Assembly (NCBI RefSeq): GCF_011250635.1
Contig: NZ_JAANNP010000002.1
Span: forward strand, 400,125-464,124
Reading direction: 5' to 3'
Length of the DNA: 64,000 nt
DNA from: Motilibacter deserti
GTDB lineage: Bacteria > Actinomycetota > Actinomycetes > Motilibacterales > Motilibacteraceae
The notes below the pieces were generated by a model. It was given only the letters and a program-made list of their open reading frames with translations. It made no database searches and had not been told where the DNA came from. Below, in pieces: positions 1 to 8,143 of this stretch (position 1 is the stretch's first letter; every line of letters starts with the position of its first letter). A program made the position numbers and the translations under genes.

Positions 1-539
1 CCGTGGCGGAGGCGCTCGACCGGCACGCGGTGCCGCAGGTCGTCGTGGACCCGGTGATGGTGGCGACCAGCGGCGACCGGCTCGTCGACGACGCCACGGT
101 GGACGCCATCCGCGACCTCCTGGTGCCGCTCGCGACCGTCCTCACGCCGAACCTCCCGGAGGCGGCGACCCTGCTCCGGCTCCCCGAGGCCACGGCGGAC
201 ACGATGACCGATGCGGGAATCGCACTTCGCCAGATGGGCGCTTCGGCTGTCCTGGTCAAGGGTGGGCACCTGTCCGGCCCGGAGAGCACCGACGTCCTCG
301 TCGATCCCGAGGGTGTGCTGGCGCTGAGCGCCGCGCGCGTCGCCACCAGCAACACGCACGGCACCGGATGCACCCTGTCCTCCGCGATCGCCGCGTCGTT
401 GGCGCAGGGCGTGCCGTTGCGCGCGTCGGTGCAGCGGGCGAAGGACTACCTCACCGAGGCGTTGCAGGCCGCCGACGAGCTGCACGTCGGCACGGGCAAC
501 GGCCCCGTCCACCACTTCGTCCGGTGGTGGGCCGCATGA
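1..539 (+). CDS. thiD: Hydroxymethylpyrimidine/phosphomethylpyrimidine kinase (3' part)
   Basis: Phosphorylates HMP and HMP-P in the pyrimidine branch of thiamin synthesis (cytoplasmic, ribokinase fold). The reading frame is open at the left edge, so the N-terminal roughly one third is outside the window; about 178 residues remain. Visible marks are VDPVMVATSG, the LTPNLPEA stretch and the ribokinase-type anion hole STHGTGCTLSSAIA-like segment near the C-terminus. The stop overlaps the start of tenA by 4 bp (ATGA), so the two are translationally coupled as a thiamin salvage pair. The true start cannot be seen. Confidence 0.93.
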   Translation, partial: VAEALDRHAVPQVVVDPVMVATSGDRLVDDATVDAIRDLLVPLATVLTPNLPEAATLLRLPEATADTMTDAGIALRQMGASAVLVKGGHLSGPESTDVLVDPEGVLALSAARVATSNTHGTGCTLSSAIAASLAQGVPLRASVQRAKDYLTEALQAADELHVGTGNGPVHHFVRWWAA

Positions 540-1222
540 GCTGGTCCGCCGCGGTGCGCGCCGCCGCCCAGCCCGTCGTGGACGAGATCCTCGCGCACCC
601 GTTCGTGCGCGGGCTCTCCGACGGGAGCCTCGACCCTGCCGTCTTCGACCGCTACCTGCTCGACGACTCCGCCTACCTCGGGCAGTACGCCCGCGCGCTG
701 ACGAGCTGTGCGAGCCGGCTGCCCGGCGGGCCGGGCGTCACGCAGCTGGCCACGGCTGCCGTCGGGGCGGCGGAGGCCGAGCGCGCCCTGCACGCGCAGA
801 TGCTCGGGGAGCGCGGCATCGGGCCGGCCGAGCTCGACGCCCACGTGCCTACGCCGACGTGCACCGCGTACGTCTCCTGGCTGCTCGCCGCTTCGGCCCT
901 GGAGCCGGTCGAGGTCGGGATCGCCGCGGTCCTGCCGTGCTTCCGGGTCTACCTCGACGTCGGGCTCGCCTGCGAGCGCCTCGTCCCGGTCGACGGCCGC
1001 TACCGCACCTGGGTGGAGGCGTACGCCGCAGAGGCCTTCGCTGACGCCGTCCGGCAGGCCGAAGCACTCGCCGACCTGCTCGCCGAGTCGGCCGGGCCTG
1101 CACTGCGAGCGGCGATGGGACGGGCGTACCTGCGCAGCGCGCGCTACGAGTACCTCTTCTGGGACGCGGCGTGGCGCGGCGACGCCTGGCCGTGCCCCGA
1201 CGTCGAGCTGCCGCTCTTGTGA
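536..1222 (+). CDS. tenA: Thiaminase II / aminopyrimidine aminohydrolase TenA
   Basis: A 228-residue TenA/THI-4 family protein that hydrolyses aminopyrimidine breakdown products of thiamin to HMP, which ThiD then phosphorylates. The start ATG overlaps the thiD stop. Family features: the N-terminal HPFVRGLSDGSLDPAVF segment, LDDSAYLGQYARAL, the LPCFRVYLDVG segment whose Cys matches the family nucleophile position, and the C-terminal YEYLFWDAAWR. Length is normal for the family. The pairing with thiD supports salvage rather than degradation. Confidence 0.92.
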   Translation: MSWSAAVRAAAQPVVDEILAHPFVRGLSDGSLDPAVFDRYLLDDSAYLGQYARALTSCASRLPGGPGVTQLATAAVGAAEAERALHAQMLGERGIGPAELDAHVPTPTCTAYVSWLLAASALEPVEVGIAAVLPCFRVYLDVGLACERLVPVDGRYRTWVEAYAAEAFADAVRQAEALADLLAESAGPALRAAMGRAYLRSARYEYLFWDAAWRGDAWPCPDVELPLL

Positions 1223-1243
1223 ACGCCTTCACGAGGCCATCGG

Positions 1244-1249
1244 TAGAGT
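1244..1249 (+). promoter_or_regulatory. Candidate -10 box for serA
   Basis: TAGAGT lies 40 nt before the serA start, downstream of the tenA stop. It fits the actinobacterial TANNNT -10 pattern. No convincing -35 box at 17 bp spacing is visible, so this is a weak call. A separate ribosome site, TAGGAG, sits about 7 nt before the serA GTG. Confidence 0.35.
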
Positions 1250-1289
1250 TCGCTGCGCCGTCCCCGGTTCGAGTCGTAGGAGTCCCACG

Positions 1290-2879
1290 GTGAGCAAGCC
1301 AGTCGTCCTTCTCGCTGAAGAGCTCTCGCCCGCCACCATCGAGGCCCTCGGCCCGGACTTCGAGGTCCGCTCCTGCAACGGCGCCGACCGCGCCGAGCTG
1401 CTCGAGGCGATCGCGGACGTGGACGCGATCCTCGTCCGCAGCGCGACGAAGGTGGATGCGGAGGCCATCGCGGCCGCCAAGCAGCTCAAGGTCGTCGCCC
1501 GCGCGGGCGTCGGCCTCGACAACGTCGACGTCCCGGCCGCCACGCAGGCGGGCGTGATGGTCGTCAACGCGCCGACCTCCAACATCGTCTCGGCGGCGGA
1601 GCTGGCGATCTCGCTGCTGCTCTCGGTCGCGCGCCGCATCCCGGCCGCGCACGCCTCGCTCAAGGGCGGGGAGTGGAAGCGCAGCAAGTTCACCGGCGTC
1701 GAGCTCTTCGAGAAGACCGTCGGCATCGTCGGCCTCGGCCGCATCGGCGTCCTGGTCGCGCAGCGGCTCTCGGCGTTCGGCATGAAGGTCGTCGCCTACG
1801 ACCCCTACGTCCAGGCCGGGCGGGCGGCGCAGATCGGCGCGCGGCTCGTCAGCCTGGACGAGCTGCTCGCCGAGGCGGACTTCATCACGGTCCACCTGCC
1901 CAAGACGCCGGAGACCGTCGGGCTGATCGGCGACGAGGCGCTGCGCAAGGTCAAGCCCAACGTCATCATCGTCAACGCCGCCCGCGGCGGGATCCTCGAC
2001 GAGGCCGCGCTGTTCACCGCGATCCAGGAAGGCCGGGTCGCCGGCGCCGGCATCGACGTGTGGGACAAGGAGCCGAAGACCGACTCGCCACTCATGCAGC
2101 TGGATTCGGTCGTCGGCGTCCCGCACCTCGGCGCCTCCACCGACGAGGCGCAGGAGCGGGCCGGCATCGCCGTCGCGAAGTCGGTGCGGCTCGCACTCGC
2201 GGGCGAGCTCGTCCCCGACGCCGTCAACGTGCAGGGCGGCGTCATCGCCGAGGACGTGCGCCCCGGCATCCCGCTGACGGAGAAGCTCGGCCGCGTCTTC
2301 AGCGCGCTCGCGGGCGCCGTGCCGCAGTCGCTCGACGTCGAGGTGCGCGGCGAGATCGCCGAGCAGGACGTCCGGGTGCTCGAGCTCGCCGCCCTGCGCG
2401 GGATCTTCGGTGACGTCGTCGAGGAGCAGGTGACCTACGTCAACGCGCCGGTCCTGGCCAAGGAGCGCGGGCTCGAGACCCGGCTCGTGACGTCCACGGA
2501 GAGCCCGGACTTCCGCAACCTGGTGACGCTGCGGGGGACGCTCGCGGACGGGTCGCAGACGTCGGTGTCCGGCACGCTGACCGGGCCGCGCCAGGTGGAG
2601 AAGATCGTCGAGGTCGACGGCCTCGACGTCGAGGTCACGCTGTCCGAGCACATGGCGTTCCTGCGCTACGAGGACCGGCCCGGCGTGGTCGGCACCATCG
2701 GCCGGGTCCTCGGCGAGGCCGGCGTCAACATCGCGGGCATGCAGGTGAGCCGGGGGAGCAAGGGCGGGGACGCGCTCGTCGCGCTCACCGTGGACTCCGC
2801 GGTCCCCACCGACACGCTCGACGCGATCGTGCAGGAGATCGGCGCGGTGTCCGGCCGGACGGTGGACCTCGAGGGCTGA
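1290..2879 (+). CDS. serA: D-3-phosphoglycerate dehydrogenase
   Basis: Oxidises 3-phosphoglycerate with NAD+, the first step of serine synthesis. The 529-residue length is the long actinobacterial form: substrate-binding N-terminus, Rossmann domain with [10 protein letters not shown] near residue 150, catalytic HLGAS motif near 280, an intervening domain, and a C-terminal ACT domain ([20 protein letters not shown]) for serine feedback. The GTG start is chosen for the TAGGAG ribosome site just upstream and the canonical N-terminus [12 protein letters not shown]. It ends at a strong bidirectional hairpin. The serA-leuB neighbourhood is the same as in mycobacteria. Confidence 0.97.
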   Translation: MSKPVVLLAEELSPATIEALGPDFEVRSCNGADRAELLEAIADVDAILVRSATKVDAEAIAAAKQLKVVARAGVGLDNVDVPAATQAGVMVVNAPTSNIVSAAELAISLLLSVARRIPAAHASLKGGEWKRSKFTGVELFEKTVGIVGLGRIGVLVAQRLSAFGMKVVAYDPYVQAGRAAQIGARLVSLDELLAEADFITVHLPKTPETVGLIGDEALRKVKPNVIIVNAARGGILDEAALFTAIQEGRVAGAGIDVWDKEPKTDSPLMQLDSVVGVPHLGASTDEAQERAGIAVAKSVRLALAGELVPDAVNVQGGVIAEDVRPGIPLTEKLGRVFSALAGAVPQSLDVEVRGEIAEQDVRVLELAALRGIFGDVVEEQVTYVNAPVLAKERGLETRLVTSTESPDFRNLVTLRGTLADGSQTSVSGTLTGPRQVEKIVEVDGLDVEVTLSEHMAFLRYEDRPGVVGTIGRVLGEAGVNIAGMQVSRGSKGGDALVALTVDSAVPTDTLDAIVQEIGAVSGRTVDLEG

Positions 2880-2898
2880 CGCTCCGCACGGCGACAGG

Positions 2899-2937
2899 GC
2901 TGCGGGCCGGGACGACGACGTCGTCCCGGCCCGCAGC
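2899..2937. terminator. Bidirectional hairpin terminator between serA and a converging small ORF
   Basis: Arms 2899-2916 and 2920-2937 are perfectly complementary over 18 bp with a 3-nt loop. It follows the serA stop by about 20 bp and the stop of the converging minus-strand micro-gene by 7 bp, so one hairpin can serve both. No U-run follows on either side, which is common for actinobacterial terminators. Confidence 0.8.
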
Positions 2938-2944
2938 TGTTCGG

Positions 2945-3025
2945 TCACAGAACGCTGGTGAAGACCGCGATCGCGACGATGATGGCGATGACGAGCGCGA
3001 TGATCGCGATGGTGCGGGTGTTCAT
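2945..3025 (-). CDS. 26-residue single-pass membrane microprotein
   Basis: A very short gene. The minus strand reads ATG to TGA in 27 codons; the protein begins [15 protein letters not shown] and is almost wholly Ile/Val/Ala/Leu after residue 5, a single predicted transmembrane helix with a short polar N-terminus. Two purine-rich ribosome sites (AGGAGG and GGAGGG) lie just before the ATG, and the serA/ORF hairpin lies 7 bp after the stop, so it has a complete gene architecture. I recognise the general type (tiny membrane proteins of unknown role) but no named family. Function is unknown. Confidence 0.62.
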   Translation of the reverse strand: MNTRTIAIIALVIAIIVAIAVFTSVL

Positions 3026-3140
3026 GCCCTGGCCCTCCTGTCCTCCTGGCCCGCTCGGGGCCGGGCAGGCCGGACGCCTGCGTGTCGAAGTGATCTCCAG
3101 CGCGCCGGGCGCGGAAACAACGCGGGATGCCCGCCGCCGC

Positions 3141-3168
3141 CGTCTCGGGCTTCGAGACGAGCTGTCTC
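3141..3168. promoter_or_regulatory. Candidate NdgR-type operator upstream of leuB
   Basis: A perfect 7-bp inverted repeat, CGTCTCG at 3141-3147 and CGAGACG at 3153-3159 with a 5-bp spacer, followed at 3164-3168 by another GTCTC that forms a second palindrome with GAGAC (5-bp spacer). The same GTCTC/GAGA geometry occurs between ndgR and leuC. It lies directly upstream of the position expected for the leuB -35 box. Assignment to NdgR is inference. Confidence 0.5.
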
Positions 3169-3185
3169 ACTGCGCGGGCGCGAAC

Positions 3186-3191
3186 TAGGCT
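3186..3191 (+). promoter_or_regulatory. Leaderless -10 box of leuB
   Basis: TAGGCT ends 8 nt before the leuB GTG. No Shine-Dalgarno sequence is present between the two, so transcription probably starts at or next to the start codon. Confidence 0.55.
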
Positions 3192-3199
3192 GCTCGCCC

Positions 3200-4264
3200 G
3201 TGAGCGACAGCACCGTGCAGCAGCCCGAGCAGACCCTGCGCCTCGCCGCGATCCCCGGCGACGGCATCGGCCCCGAGGTCGTCGCCGAGGCCCGGCGCGT
3301 CCTCGACGCCGTGCTGGCCGCCGAGGGCCGGCGCGCGGACGTCGTGGAGTACGACCTCGGTGCCCGCCGCTGGCACGCCACCGGCGAGACGCTGCCGGAC
3401 AGCGTGCTGGAGGAGCTGCGCGGGTTCGACGGCATCCTGCTCGGGGCGGTCGGCGACCCGGCCGTGCCGAGCGGCGTGCTCGAGCGCGGCCTGCTGCTCC
3501 GTCTCCGGTTCGAGCTCGACCACTACGTGAACCTGCGCCCCTCCAAGCTCTTCCGCGGGGTGGCCTCTCCGCTCGCGGGCGAGAAGGAGATCGACTTCGT
3601 CGTCGTGCGCGAGGGCACGGAGGGCCCCTACGTCGGCAACGGCGGCGCGATCCGCGTCGGCACTCCGCACGAGGTCGCCAACGAGGTCAGCGTCAACACC
3701 GCGTTCGGCGTGGAGCGCGTGGTCCGCGACGCGTTCGCGCGCGCCCAGGCCCGGCCGCGCAAGCAGCTGACGCTGGTGCACAAGAACAACGTCCTCGTGC
3801 ACGCCGGCCACCTGTGGTCGAGGACCGTGAAGCGCGTGGGCGAGGAGTTCCCCGACGTCACGGTGGACTACCTGCACGTCGACGCGGCCACGATCTTCAT
3901 GGTGACCAAGCCCGAGCGCTTCGACGTGATCGTCACCGACAACCTCTTCGGCGACATCATCACCGACCTCGCGGCCGCGGTCACGGGCGGCATCGGGCTC
4001 GCCGCGAGCGGCAACGTCAACCCCGACCGCACCACGCCGAGCATGTTCGAGCCGGTCCACGGCTCGGCTCCCGACATCGCCGGGCAGGGCGTCGCCGACC
4101 CGACCGCCGCGATCCTGTCGGTCGGGCTGCTGCTCGAGCACCTCGGCCTGGGCGCTGCCGCGCGGTGCGTGGAGGCGGCGGTGGAGCAGGACCTCGCCGA
4201 GCGCGGGAGCGCGCCCCGGCGTACGTCACAAGTCGGTGATGACGTCCTCTCCCGGCTCGCCTGA
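3200..4264 (+). CDS. leuB: 3-isopropylmalate dehydrogenase
   Basis: Oxidatively decarboxylates 3-isopropylmalate in leucine synthesis, NAD+ dependent, cytoplasmic. 354 residues, the usual length for the actinobacterial type. Visible: [10 protein letters not shown] near the N-terminus, the substrate-binding [19 protein letters not shown], the catalytic Lys/Asp region, and [18 protein letters not shown] followed by GLAASGNV. The GTG start fits the leaderless promoter and gives [21 protein letters not shown]. It probably shares control with leuCD through the upstream palindrome. Confidence 0.97.
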   Translation: MSDSTVQQPEQTLRLAAIPGDGIGPEVVAEARRVLDAVLAAEGRRADVVEYDLGARRWHATGETLPDSVLEELRGFDGILLGAVGDPAVPSGVLERGLLLRLRFELDHYVNLRPSKLFRGVASPLAGEKEIDFVVVREGTEGPYVGNGGAIRVGTPHEVANEVSVNTAFGVERVVRDAFARAQARPRKQLTLVHKNNVLVHAGHLWSRTVKRVGEEFPDVTVDYLHVDAATIFMVTKPERFDVIVTDNLFGDIITDLAAAVTGGIGLAASGNVNPDRTTPSMFEPVHGSAPDIAGQGVADPTAAILSVGLLLEHLGLGAAARCVEAAVEQDLAERGSAPRRTSQVGDDVLSRLA

Positions 4265-4291
4265 CGGGCGGCCTGTGCCACCCTGGGGAGT

Positions 4292-4903
4292 GTGCGTCGA
4301 GCTCCCTTCCGGGACGCGCGTGGCCGGCTCGCCGAGGAGCTGGCGCGCCGGGCGGCGACGCGCCCGCAGGACCTCGACCTCCCCCCGGCGCACGGCTTCG
4401 ACGCCCACCGGGCGCTGATCGCCGGCGTCGTCCCGCCGCCGCCCGAGCTCCCGCCGCAGACCCGCACGGGGCGGGCCCGGGGATGGCTGCGCGAGCGCTT
4501 CGGACGGGGGGCCGCTCCGCGTACGCCGGACCCTGACCCAGCGGTCCTGGTGGAGGCGGCGGTCCGTGCCCAGGCCCGGCTGGCCGCGGAGACCCGGCAG
4601 GAGGCCGAGGCCGCCGTGGCCTCGCTGGTCGCGCACGTCGAGAAGGCCTCCGAGCTGGCGTGGGCGGCCGACGGACGGCGGTGGGAGGCCGCGGTCGAGG
4701 AGACGCTGCGCTTCGTGGTGTTCGACTCCGACGTGCCGAGCCGGCGCGCCCAGGAGGCCTGGCGCCGGCTGTGGGGCAACCGTGCCCGCTCCGCGGACCC
4801 GCGGCTCGCGGTCCCGCTCGCGCGCGCCCTCGCGGCCGAGGAGCGCGAATGGCGCGAGGCCTGGGACTACTGGAGCGCGACCTACGAGCTGCGGACCGGC
4901 TGA
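4292..4903 (+). CDS. Hypothetical protein, helical and Arg/Ala-rich
   Basis: A 203-residue protein I do not recognise. It is rich in Arg, Ala and Glu; residues about 90-125 (AAVRAQARLAAETRQEAEAAVASLVAHVEKA) look like a long amphipathic helix, and a Pro-rich stretch (PPPPELPPQT) occurs near residue 50. There is no signal peptide or membrane segment. GTG start with a possible GGGGAG ribosome site. It sits alone between leuB and ilvE on the same strand. Its stop codon is part of a 19-bp unit repeated three times. Codon use is like that of its neighbours, so it is probably a real gene. Confidence 0.6.
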   Translation: MRRAPFRDARGRLAEELARRAATRPQDLDLPPAHGFDAHRALIAGVVPPPPELPPQTRTGRARGWLRERFGRGAAPRTPDPDPAVLVEAAVRAQARLAAETRQEAEAAVASLVAHVEKASELAWAADGRRWEAAVEETLRFVVFDSDVPSRRAQEAWRRLWGNRARSADPRLAVPLARALAAEEREWREAWDYWSATYELRTG

Positions 4904-4947
4904 GAAGCGGCGGACCGGCTGACGCACGGCGGACCGGACGAGGGGCG
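4891..4947. repeat. Three tandem 19-bp units spanning a stop codon
   Basis: Units 4891-4909, 4910-4928 and 4929-4947 each begin GCGGACCGG; units 1 and 2 share GCGGACCGGCTGA, which contains the stop of the preceding gene. The third unit is more diverged. Confidence 0.7.
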
Positions 4948-4989
4948 TCCATCTGGCGGTATCGGGTGGGCGCCCGGCGCAGGTGCTAC

Positions 4990-4995
4990 TACCGT
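4990..4995 (+). promoter_or_regulatory. Leaderless -10 box of ilvE
   Basis: TACCGT ends 7 nt before the ilvE ATG, with no ribosome-binding sequence in between. Confidence 0.45.
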
Positions 4996-5002
4996 TTGCG
5001 CC

Positions 5003-6097
5003 ATGGCCATCGAGTTGAAGCCCACCAGCAGCCCCCTGTCCGCGACGGAGCGCCAGGCGCTCCTCGTCGACCCGGGCTTCGGCCGGGTATTCACCGACCA
5101 CATGGTCACCGTCCGCTGGGTCGAGGGACGCGGCTGGCACGACGGCGAGCTGGTGCCCTACGGCCCGCTCCAGCTGGACCCCGCGACCATGGCCCTGCAC
5201 TACGGCCAGGAGATCTTCGAGGGGCTCAAGGCCTACCGCCAGCCCGACAGCTCGGTCGCGCTCTTCCGCCCGGAGGAGAACGCCCGCCGCATGAACCGCT
5301 CGGCGCGCCGGCTCGCGATGCCGGAGCTGCCCGAGGAGCTGTTCCTCGAGTCGGTCGAGGCGCTGACCCGCCAGGACGTCGACTGGGTGCCGGCGGAGGC
5401 CGGCCGGGCGCTCTACCTGCGCCCGTTCATGATCGCCACCGAGGTCGGCCTCGGCGTGCGGCCCGCCGCCGCGTACCTCTACCTGCTCATCGCCTCGCCG
5501 GCCGGGGCGTACTTCCCGCGCGGGGTCAAGCCGGTCAGCGTCTGGCTCTCGACCGAGTACACCCGGGCCGCGCCGGGCGGCACCGGCGAGGCCAAGTGCG
5601 CCGGCAACTACGCCGCCTCCCTGGTCGCGCAGCACGAGGCGGCGGCCCACGGGTGCGACCAGGTCGTCTGGCTCGACGCGGTGGAGCACCGCTGGGTCGA
5701 GGAGATGGGCGGCATGAACCTCTGCTTCGTCGTCGGCAGCGGCGACTCGGCGAAGATCGTCATGCCGTCGCTGACCGGCACGCTGCTGCCCGGCATCACC
5801 CGGGACAGCCTGATCACGCTCGCCGGCGACCTCGGCTACGAGGTGGAGGAGCGGCGCATCTCGACCGACGAGTGGCGCGAGGGCAACGCCAGCGGGGAGA
5901 TCTCCGAGGTCTTCGCCTGCGGCACGGCCGCCGTCATCACCCCGGTGGGGACCGTGAAGTCGGCCGCCGGCGAGTGGACCGTCGGGGACGGCGAGCCCGG
6001 CCCGGCGACCATCCGGCTGCGCCAGGCACTGCTCGACATCCAGCACGGCGTCGCCCCCGACAAGCACGGCTGGATGCGCACGGTCGACGTGCGCTGA
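5003..6097 (+). CDS. ilvE: Branched-chain amino acid aminotransferase
   Basis: Class IV PLP aminotransferase that makes Leu, Ile and Val from their keto acids with glutamate as donor. 364 residues, the normal BCAT length. Visible: [13 protein letters not shown] near residue 70, [11 protein letters not shown], the PLP-lysine segment [13 protein letters not shown], and [11 protein letters not shown] followed by the [12 protein letters not shown] loop. ATG start; probably leaderless. It lies between leuB and cimA, and is the last step of the pathways they feed. Confidence 0.96.
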   Translation: MAIELKPTSSPLSATERQALLVDPGFGRVFTDHMVTVRWVEGRGWHDGELVPYGPLQLDPATMALHYGQEIFEGLKAYRQPDSSVALFRPEENARRMNRSARRLAMPELPEELFLESVEALTRQDVDWVPAEAGRALYLRPFMIATEVGLGVRPAAAYLYLLIASPAGAYFPRGVKPVSVWLSTEYTRAAPGGTGEAKCAGNYAASLVAQHEAAAHGCDQVVWLDAVEHRWVEEMGGMNLCFVVGSGDSAKIVMPSLTGTLLPGITRDSLITLAGDLGYEVEERRISTDEWREGNASGEISEVFACGTAAVITPVGTVKSAAGEWTVGDGEPGPATIRLRQALLDIQHGVAPDKHGWMRTVDVR

Positions 6098-6149
6098 CGC
6101 CGCGCGACTCCCGTGCCGCGCGGCGCCGGGGGCCGCCCGCGGCCTTCGT

Positions 6150-6172
6150 CGTCACGATGGCGCATCGCGACG
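6150..6172. promoter_or_regulatory. Imperfect palindrome upstream of cimA
   Basis: CGTCACGATG (6150-6159) and CATCGCGACG (6163-6172) form a 10-bp inverted repeat with one mismatch and a 3-bp centre. It abuts the candidate -10 box TAGGTT at 6174-6179 and shares its core with the larger palindrome at 6186-6228. It could be an operator; the binding protein is unknown. Confidence 0.4.
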
Positions 6173-6185
6173 ATAGGTTCGGCGC

Positions 6186-6228
6186 AATGCCGCATCGTCA
6201 CGCCCCGGGGCAGTGACGATGCGGCATT
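6186..6228. promoter_or_regulatory. Perfect 16-bp inverted repeat in the ilvE-cimA gap
   Basis: Left arm 6186-6201 (AATGCCGCATCGTCAC) and right arm 6213-6228 are perfectly complementary. The 11-nt centre itself contains the palindrome GCCCCGGGGC. It may end ilvE transcription, act as an operator, or fold at the 5' end of the cimA leader RNA, since a -10-like TAGGTT (6174-6179) lies 7 nt upstream of position 6187. Sequence alone does not decide among these. Confidence 0.65.
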
Positions 6229-6266
6229 CGACCGGCCGGGGCCGGTGGGTGTGGCACGATGGCCCC

Positions 6267-6296
6267 ATGCTCCGTAGCCGCTCGATTATCGGCTAG
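6267..6296 (+). CDS. cimA leader peptide (9 residues, MLRSRSIIG)
   Basis: ATG CTC CGT AGC CGC TCG ATT ATC GGC TAG. It holds two adjacent isoleucine codons plus one leucine codon. ATT is rare in such a GC-rich genome. It lies 116 nt before the isoleucine-pathway gene cimA and is followed by two hairpins, the second with U-tracts. That is the layout of a classical amino-acid attenuator. A CACGAT box ends 6 nt upstream of the ATG, so it may be leaderless. Confidence 0.6.
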   Translation: MLRSRSIIG

Positions 6297-6358
6297 CGCG
6301 CCCGGCACCTCCGCCGAGCGCGCAGACCTCTCGCACCCGCGGGGGGTCTTTTCGTTTT
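6296..6358 (+). promoter_or_regulatory. Candidate transcription attenuator of cimA
   Basis: Hairpin 1: GCGCGC at 6296-6301 pairs with 6318-6323, extended inside by CGGC/GCCG; it starts on the leader-peptide stop codon. Hairpin 2: GACCTC at 6325-6330 pairs with GGGGTC at 6343-6348 (one wobble) and is followed by TTTT at 6349-6352 and TTTT at 6355-6358, the only clear U-tract terminator in this window. I could not define an antiterminator pairing that excludes hairpin 2, so the switching mechanism remains inferred. Confidence 0.6.
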
Positions 6359-6411
6359 CCAGCCCCTGCACAGCACGCGCAGCACCCTGTTCCGGGAAGG
6401 ACCCCGATCCC

Positions 6412-8025
6412 ATGGCCCCGACGAGCGACGGCTTCCACGTCTACGACACGACCCTGCGCGACGGCGCGCAGCAGGAGGGCCTCGCCCTCACCGTGGCCGA
6501 CAAGCTCGCGATCGCGCGGCACCTCGACGAGCTGGGCGTCGGCTTCATCGAGGGCGGCTGGCCGGGGGCGAGCCCGAAGGACACCGAGTTCTTCCGGCGC
6601 GCGCAGACGGAGCTGACGCTGCACAACGCCCAGCTCGCGGCGTTCGGGTCGACCCGGCGGGCGGGCACCAAGGCCGCCGACGACCCGCTCGTGGCCGCGC
6701 TGCGGGAGGCGCGTACGCCCGTGGTGACGCTCGTGGCCAAGTCGCACGCCCTGCACGTGGAGAAGGCCCTGCGCACGACGACCGACGAGGGCCTGGCCAT
6801 GCTGCGCGACACGATCGACCACCTGCGCTCGGAGGGGGCGCGGGTCTTCATCGACGCCGAGCACTTCTTCGACGGCTACCGCTACGACCCGAAGTACGCA
6901 GTCGAGTTCGTACGTGTGGCCGCCGAGTCCGGGGCCGAGGTCATCGCGCTGTGCGACACCAACGGCGGCATGCTGCCCAACGAGGTCGCGGACGCGGTCG
7001 GCGAGGTGCTCGCGGCCAGCTCGGCGAAGCTCGGCATCCACTGCCACAACGACGCCGGCTGCGCCGTCGCCAACACCCTTGCCGCCGTCGACGCGGGCGC
7101 GACCCACGTGCAGGGCACGCTCAACGGGTACGGCGAGCGCACCGGGAACGCCGACCTCGTCACGATCGTCGCTAACCTCGAGCTCAAGCGTCGTATGAAG
7201 CTGCTTGCGGGTAACGGGCTGCAGGAGTCGACGCGGATCTCGCACGCCGTCAGCGAGATCACCAACGTCCCGCCGTACGCCCGCCAGCCCTACGTCGGCG
7301 CCTCGGCCTTTGCCCACAAGGCGGGCCTGCACGCGAGCGCCATCAAGGTCGACCCCGACCTCTACCAGCACGTCGACCCCTCGCTCGTGGGCAACGACAT
7401 GCGGCTGCTCGTCTCGGAGATGGCGGGCCGCGCGAGCGTCGAGCTCAAGGGCCGGGAGCTCGGCTACGACCTGTCGAGCGACCGCGAGGCGCAGACCCGG
7501 CTGACCGACCGGGTCAAGGAACTGGAGGCCCGCGGCTACACCTTCGAGGTGGCCGACGCGAGCTTCGAGCTGCTGCTGCTGGAGGTGCTCGAGGGCGCCC
7601 GCCGCCGCTGGTTCGAGGTCGAGTCGTGGCGTGCCTTGATGGACGCACGCGGCGGCGAGGTGGCGCTCGCCGAGGCCACCGTGAAGATCCACGCCGCAGG
7701 GGAGCGCCATGTCGCGACCGGCGAGGGCAACGGCCCGGTCAACGCGCTGGACGCCGCGCTGCGGCTGGCGCTCTGCGCCGCGTACCCGGTCATCGACCGG
7801 TTCTCCCTCGTCGACTACAAGGTCCGCATCGTCGACACGGGACACGGCACCGGCGCCGTCACGCGCGTCCTCATCGAGACCGGTGACGGCAGTGGCGAGA
7901 CGTGGACGACCGTCGGCGTCGCGGCCAACATCATCGAGGCCTCGTGGGAGGCGCTCGTGGACGCGATGTCGTTCGGGCTGCTGCGGGCCGGCGTCGAGCC
8001 GGTGCCCGCGAAGCCGACGGAGTGA
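6412..8025 (+). CDS. cimA: (R)-citramalate synthase
   Basis: Condenses pyruvate and acetyl-CoA to (R)-citramalate, the start of the threonine-independent route to 2-ketobutyrate and isoleucine; LeuCD and LeuB do the following steps. 537 residues. Visible: [13 protein letters not shown] (HMGL-like TIM barrel, metal-binding Asp), [27 protein letters not shown], and the C-terminal LeuA-type allosteric dimerisation domain (roughly residues 400-530, with [15 protein letters not shown]). The ATG is chosen for the GGGAAGGA ribosome site. Length and the [12 protein letters not shown] variant favour CimA over LeuA, but the two families are close. Confidence 0.9.
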   Translation: MAPTSDGFHVYDTTLRDGAQQEGLALTVADKLAIARHLDELGVGFIEGGWPGASPKDTEFFRRAQTELTLHNAQLAAFGSTRRAGTKAADDPLVAALREARTPVVTLVAKSHALHVEKALRTTTDEGLAMLRDTIDHLRSEGARVFIDAEHFFDGYRYDPKYAVEFVRVAAESGAEVIALCDTNGGMLPNEVADAVGEVLAASSAKLGIHCHNDAGCAVANTLAAVDAGATHVQGTLNGYGERTGNADLVTIVANLELKRRMKLLAGNGLQESTRISHAVSEITNVPPYARQPYVGASAFAHKAGLHASAIKVDPDLYQHVDPSLVGNDMRLLVSEMAGRASVELKGRELGYDLSSDREAQTRLTDRVKELEARGYTFEVADASFELLLLEVLEGARRRWFEVESWRALMDARGGEVALAEATVKIHAAGERHVATGEGNGPVNALDAALRLALCAAYPVIDRFSLVDYKVRIVDTGHGTGAVTRVLIETGDGSGETWTTVGVAANIIEASWEALVDAMSFGLLRAGVEPVPAKPTE

Positions 8026-8143
8026 GGCGCTGGGCCTGGTGACGCTCCGTCCGCGCGTGACGGGCGACCCCGGCGGCGCGACCTCGACCCGGCGGACGAC
8101 GGGGCGGCGCCCCGCTCAGCGGTAGCGCGCGCCTGTCGCGTGG

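Noticed and set aside
849..3170. Very long antisense reading frames (for example 773 codons opposite tenA-serA and 1327 codons opposite recG)
   Set aside because: They run opposite well-recognised genes and result from GC-rich third positions; their compositions (Arg/His/Asp-rich) match no protein family.
6187..6216. Nine-codon ORF MPHRHAPGQ with a TAGGTT box 7 nt upstream
   Set aside because: It lies inside the perfect palindrome, so its sequence is dictated by the inverted repeat; it has no codons relevant to the pathway. The -10 box itself is kept as a possible cimA promoter.
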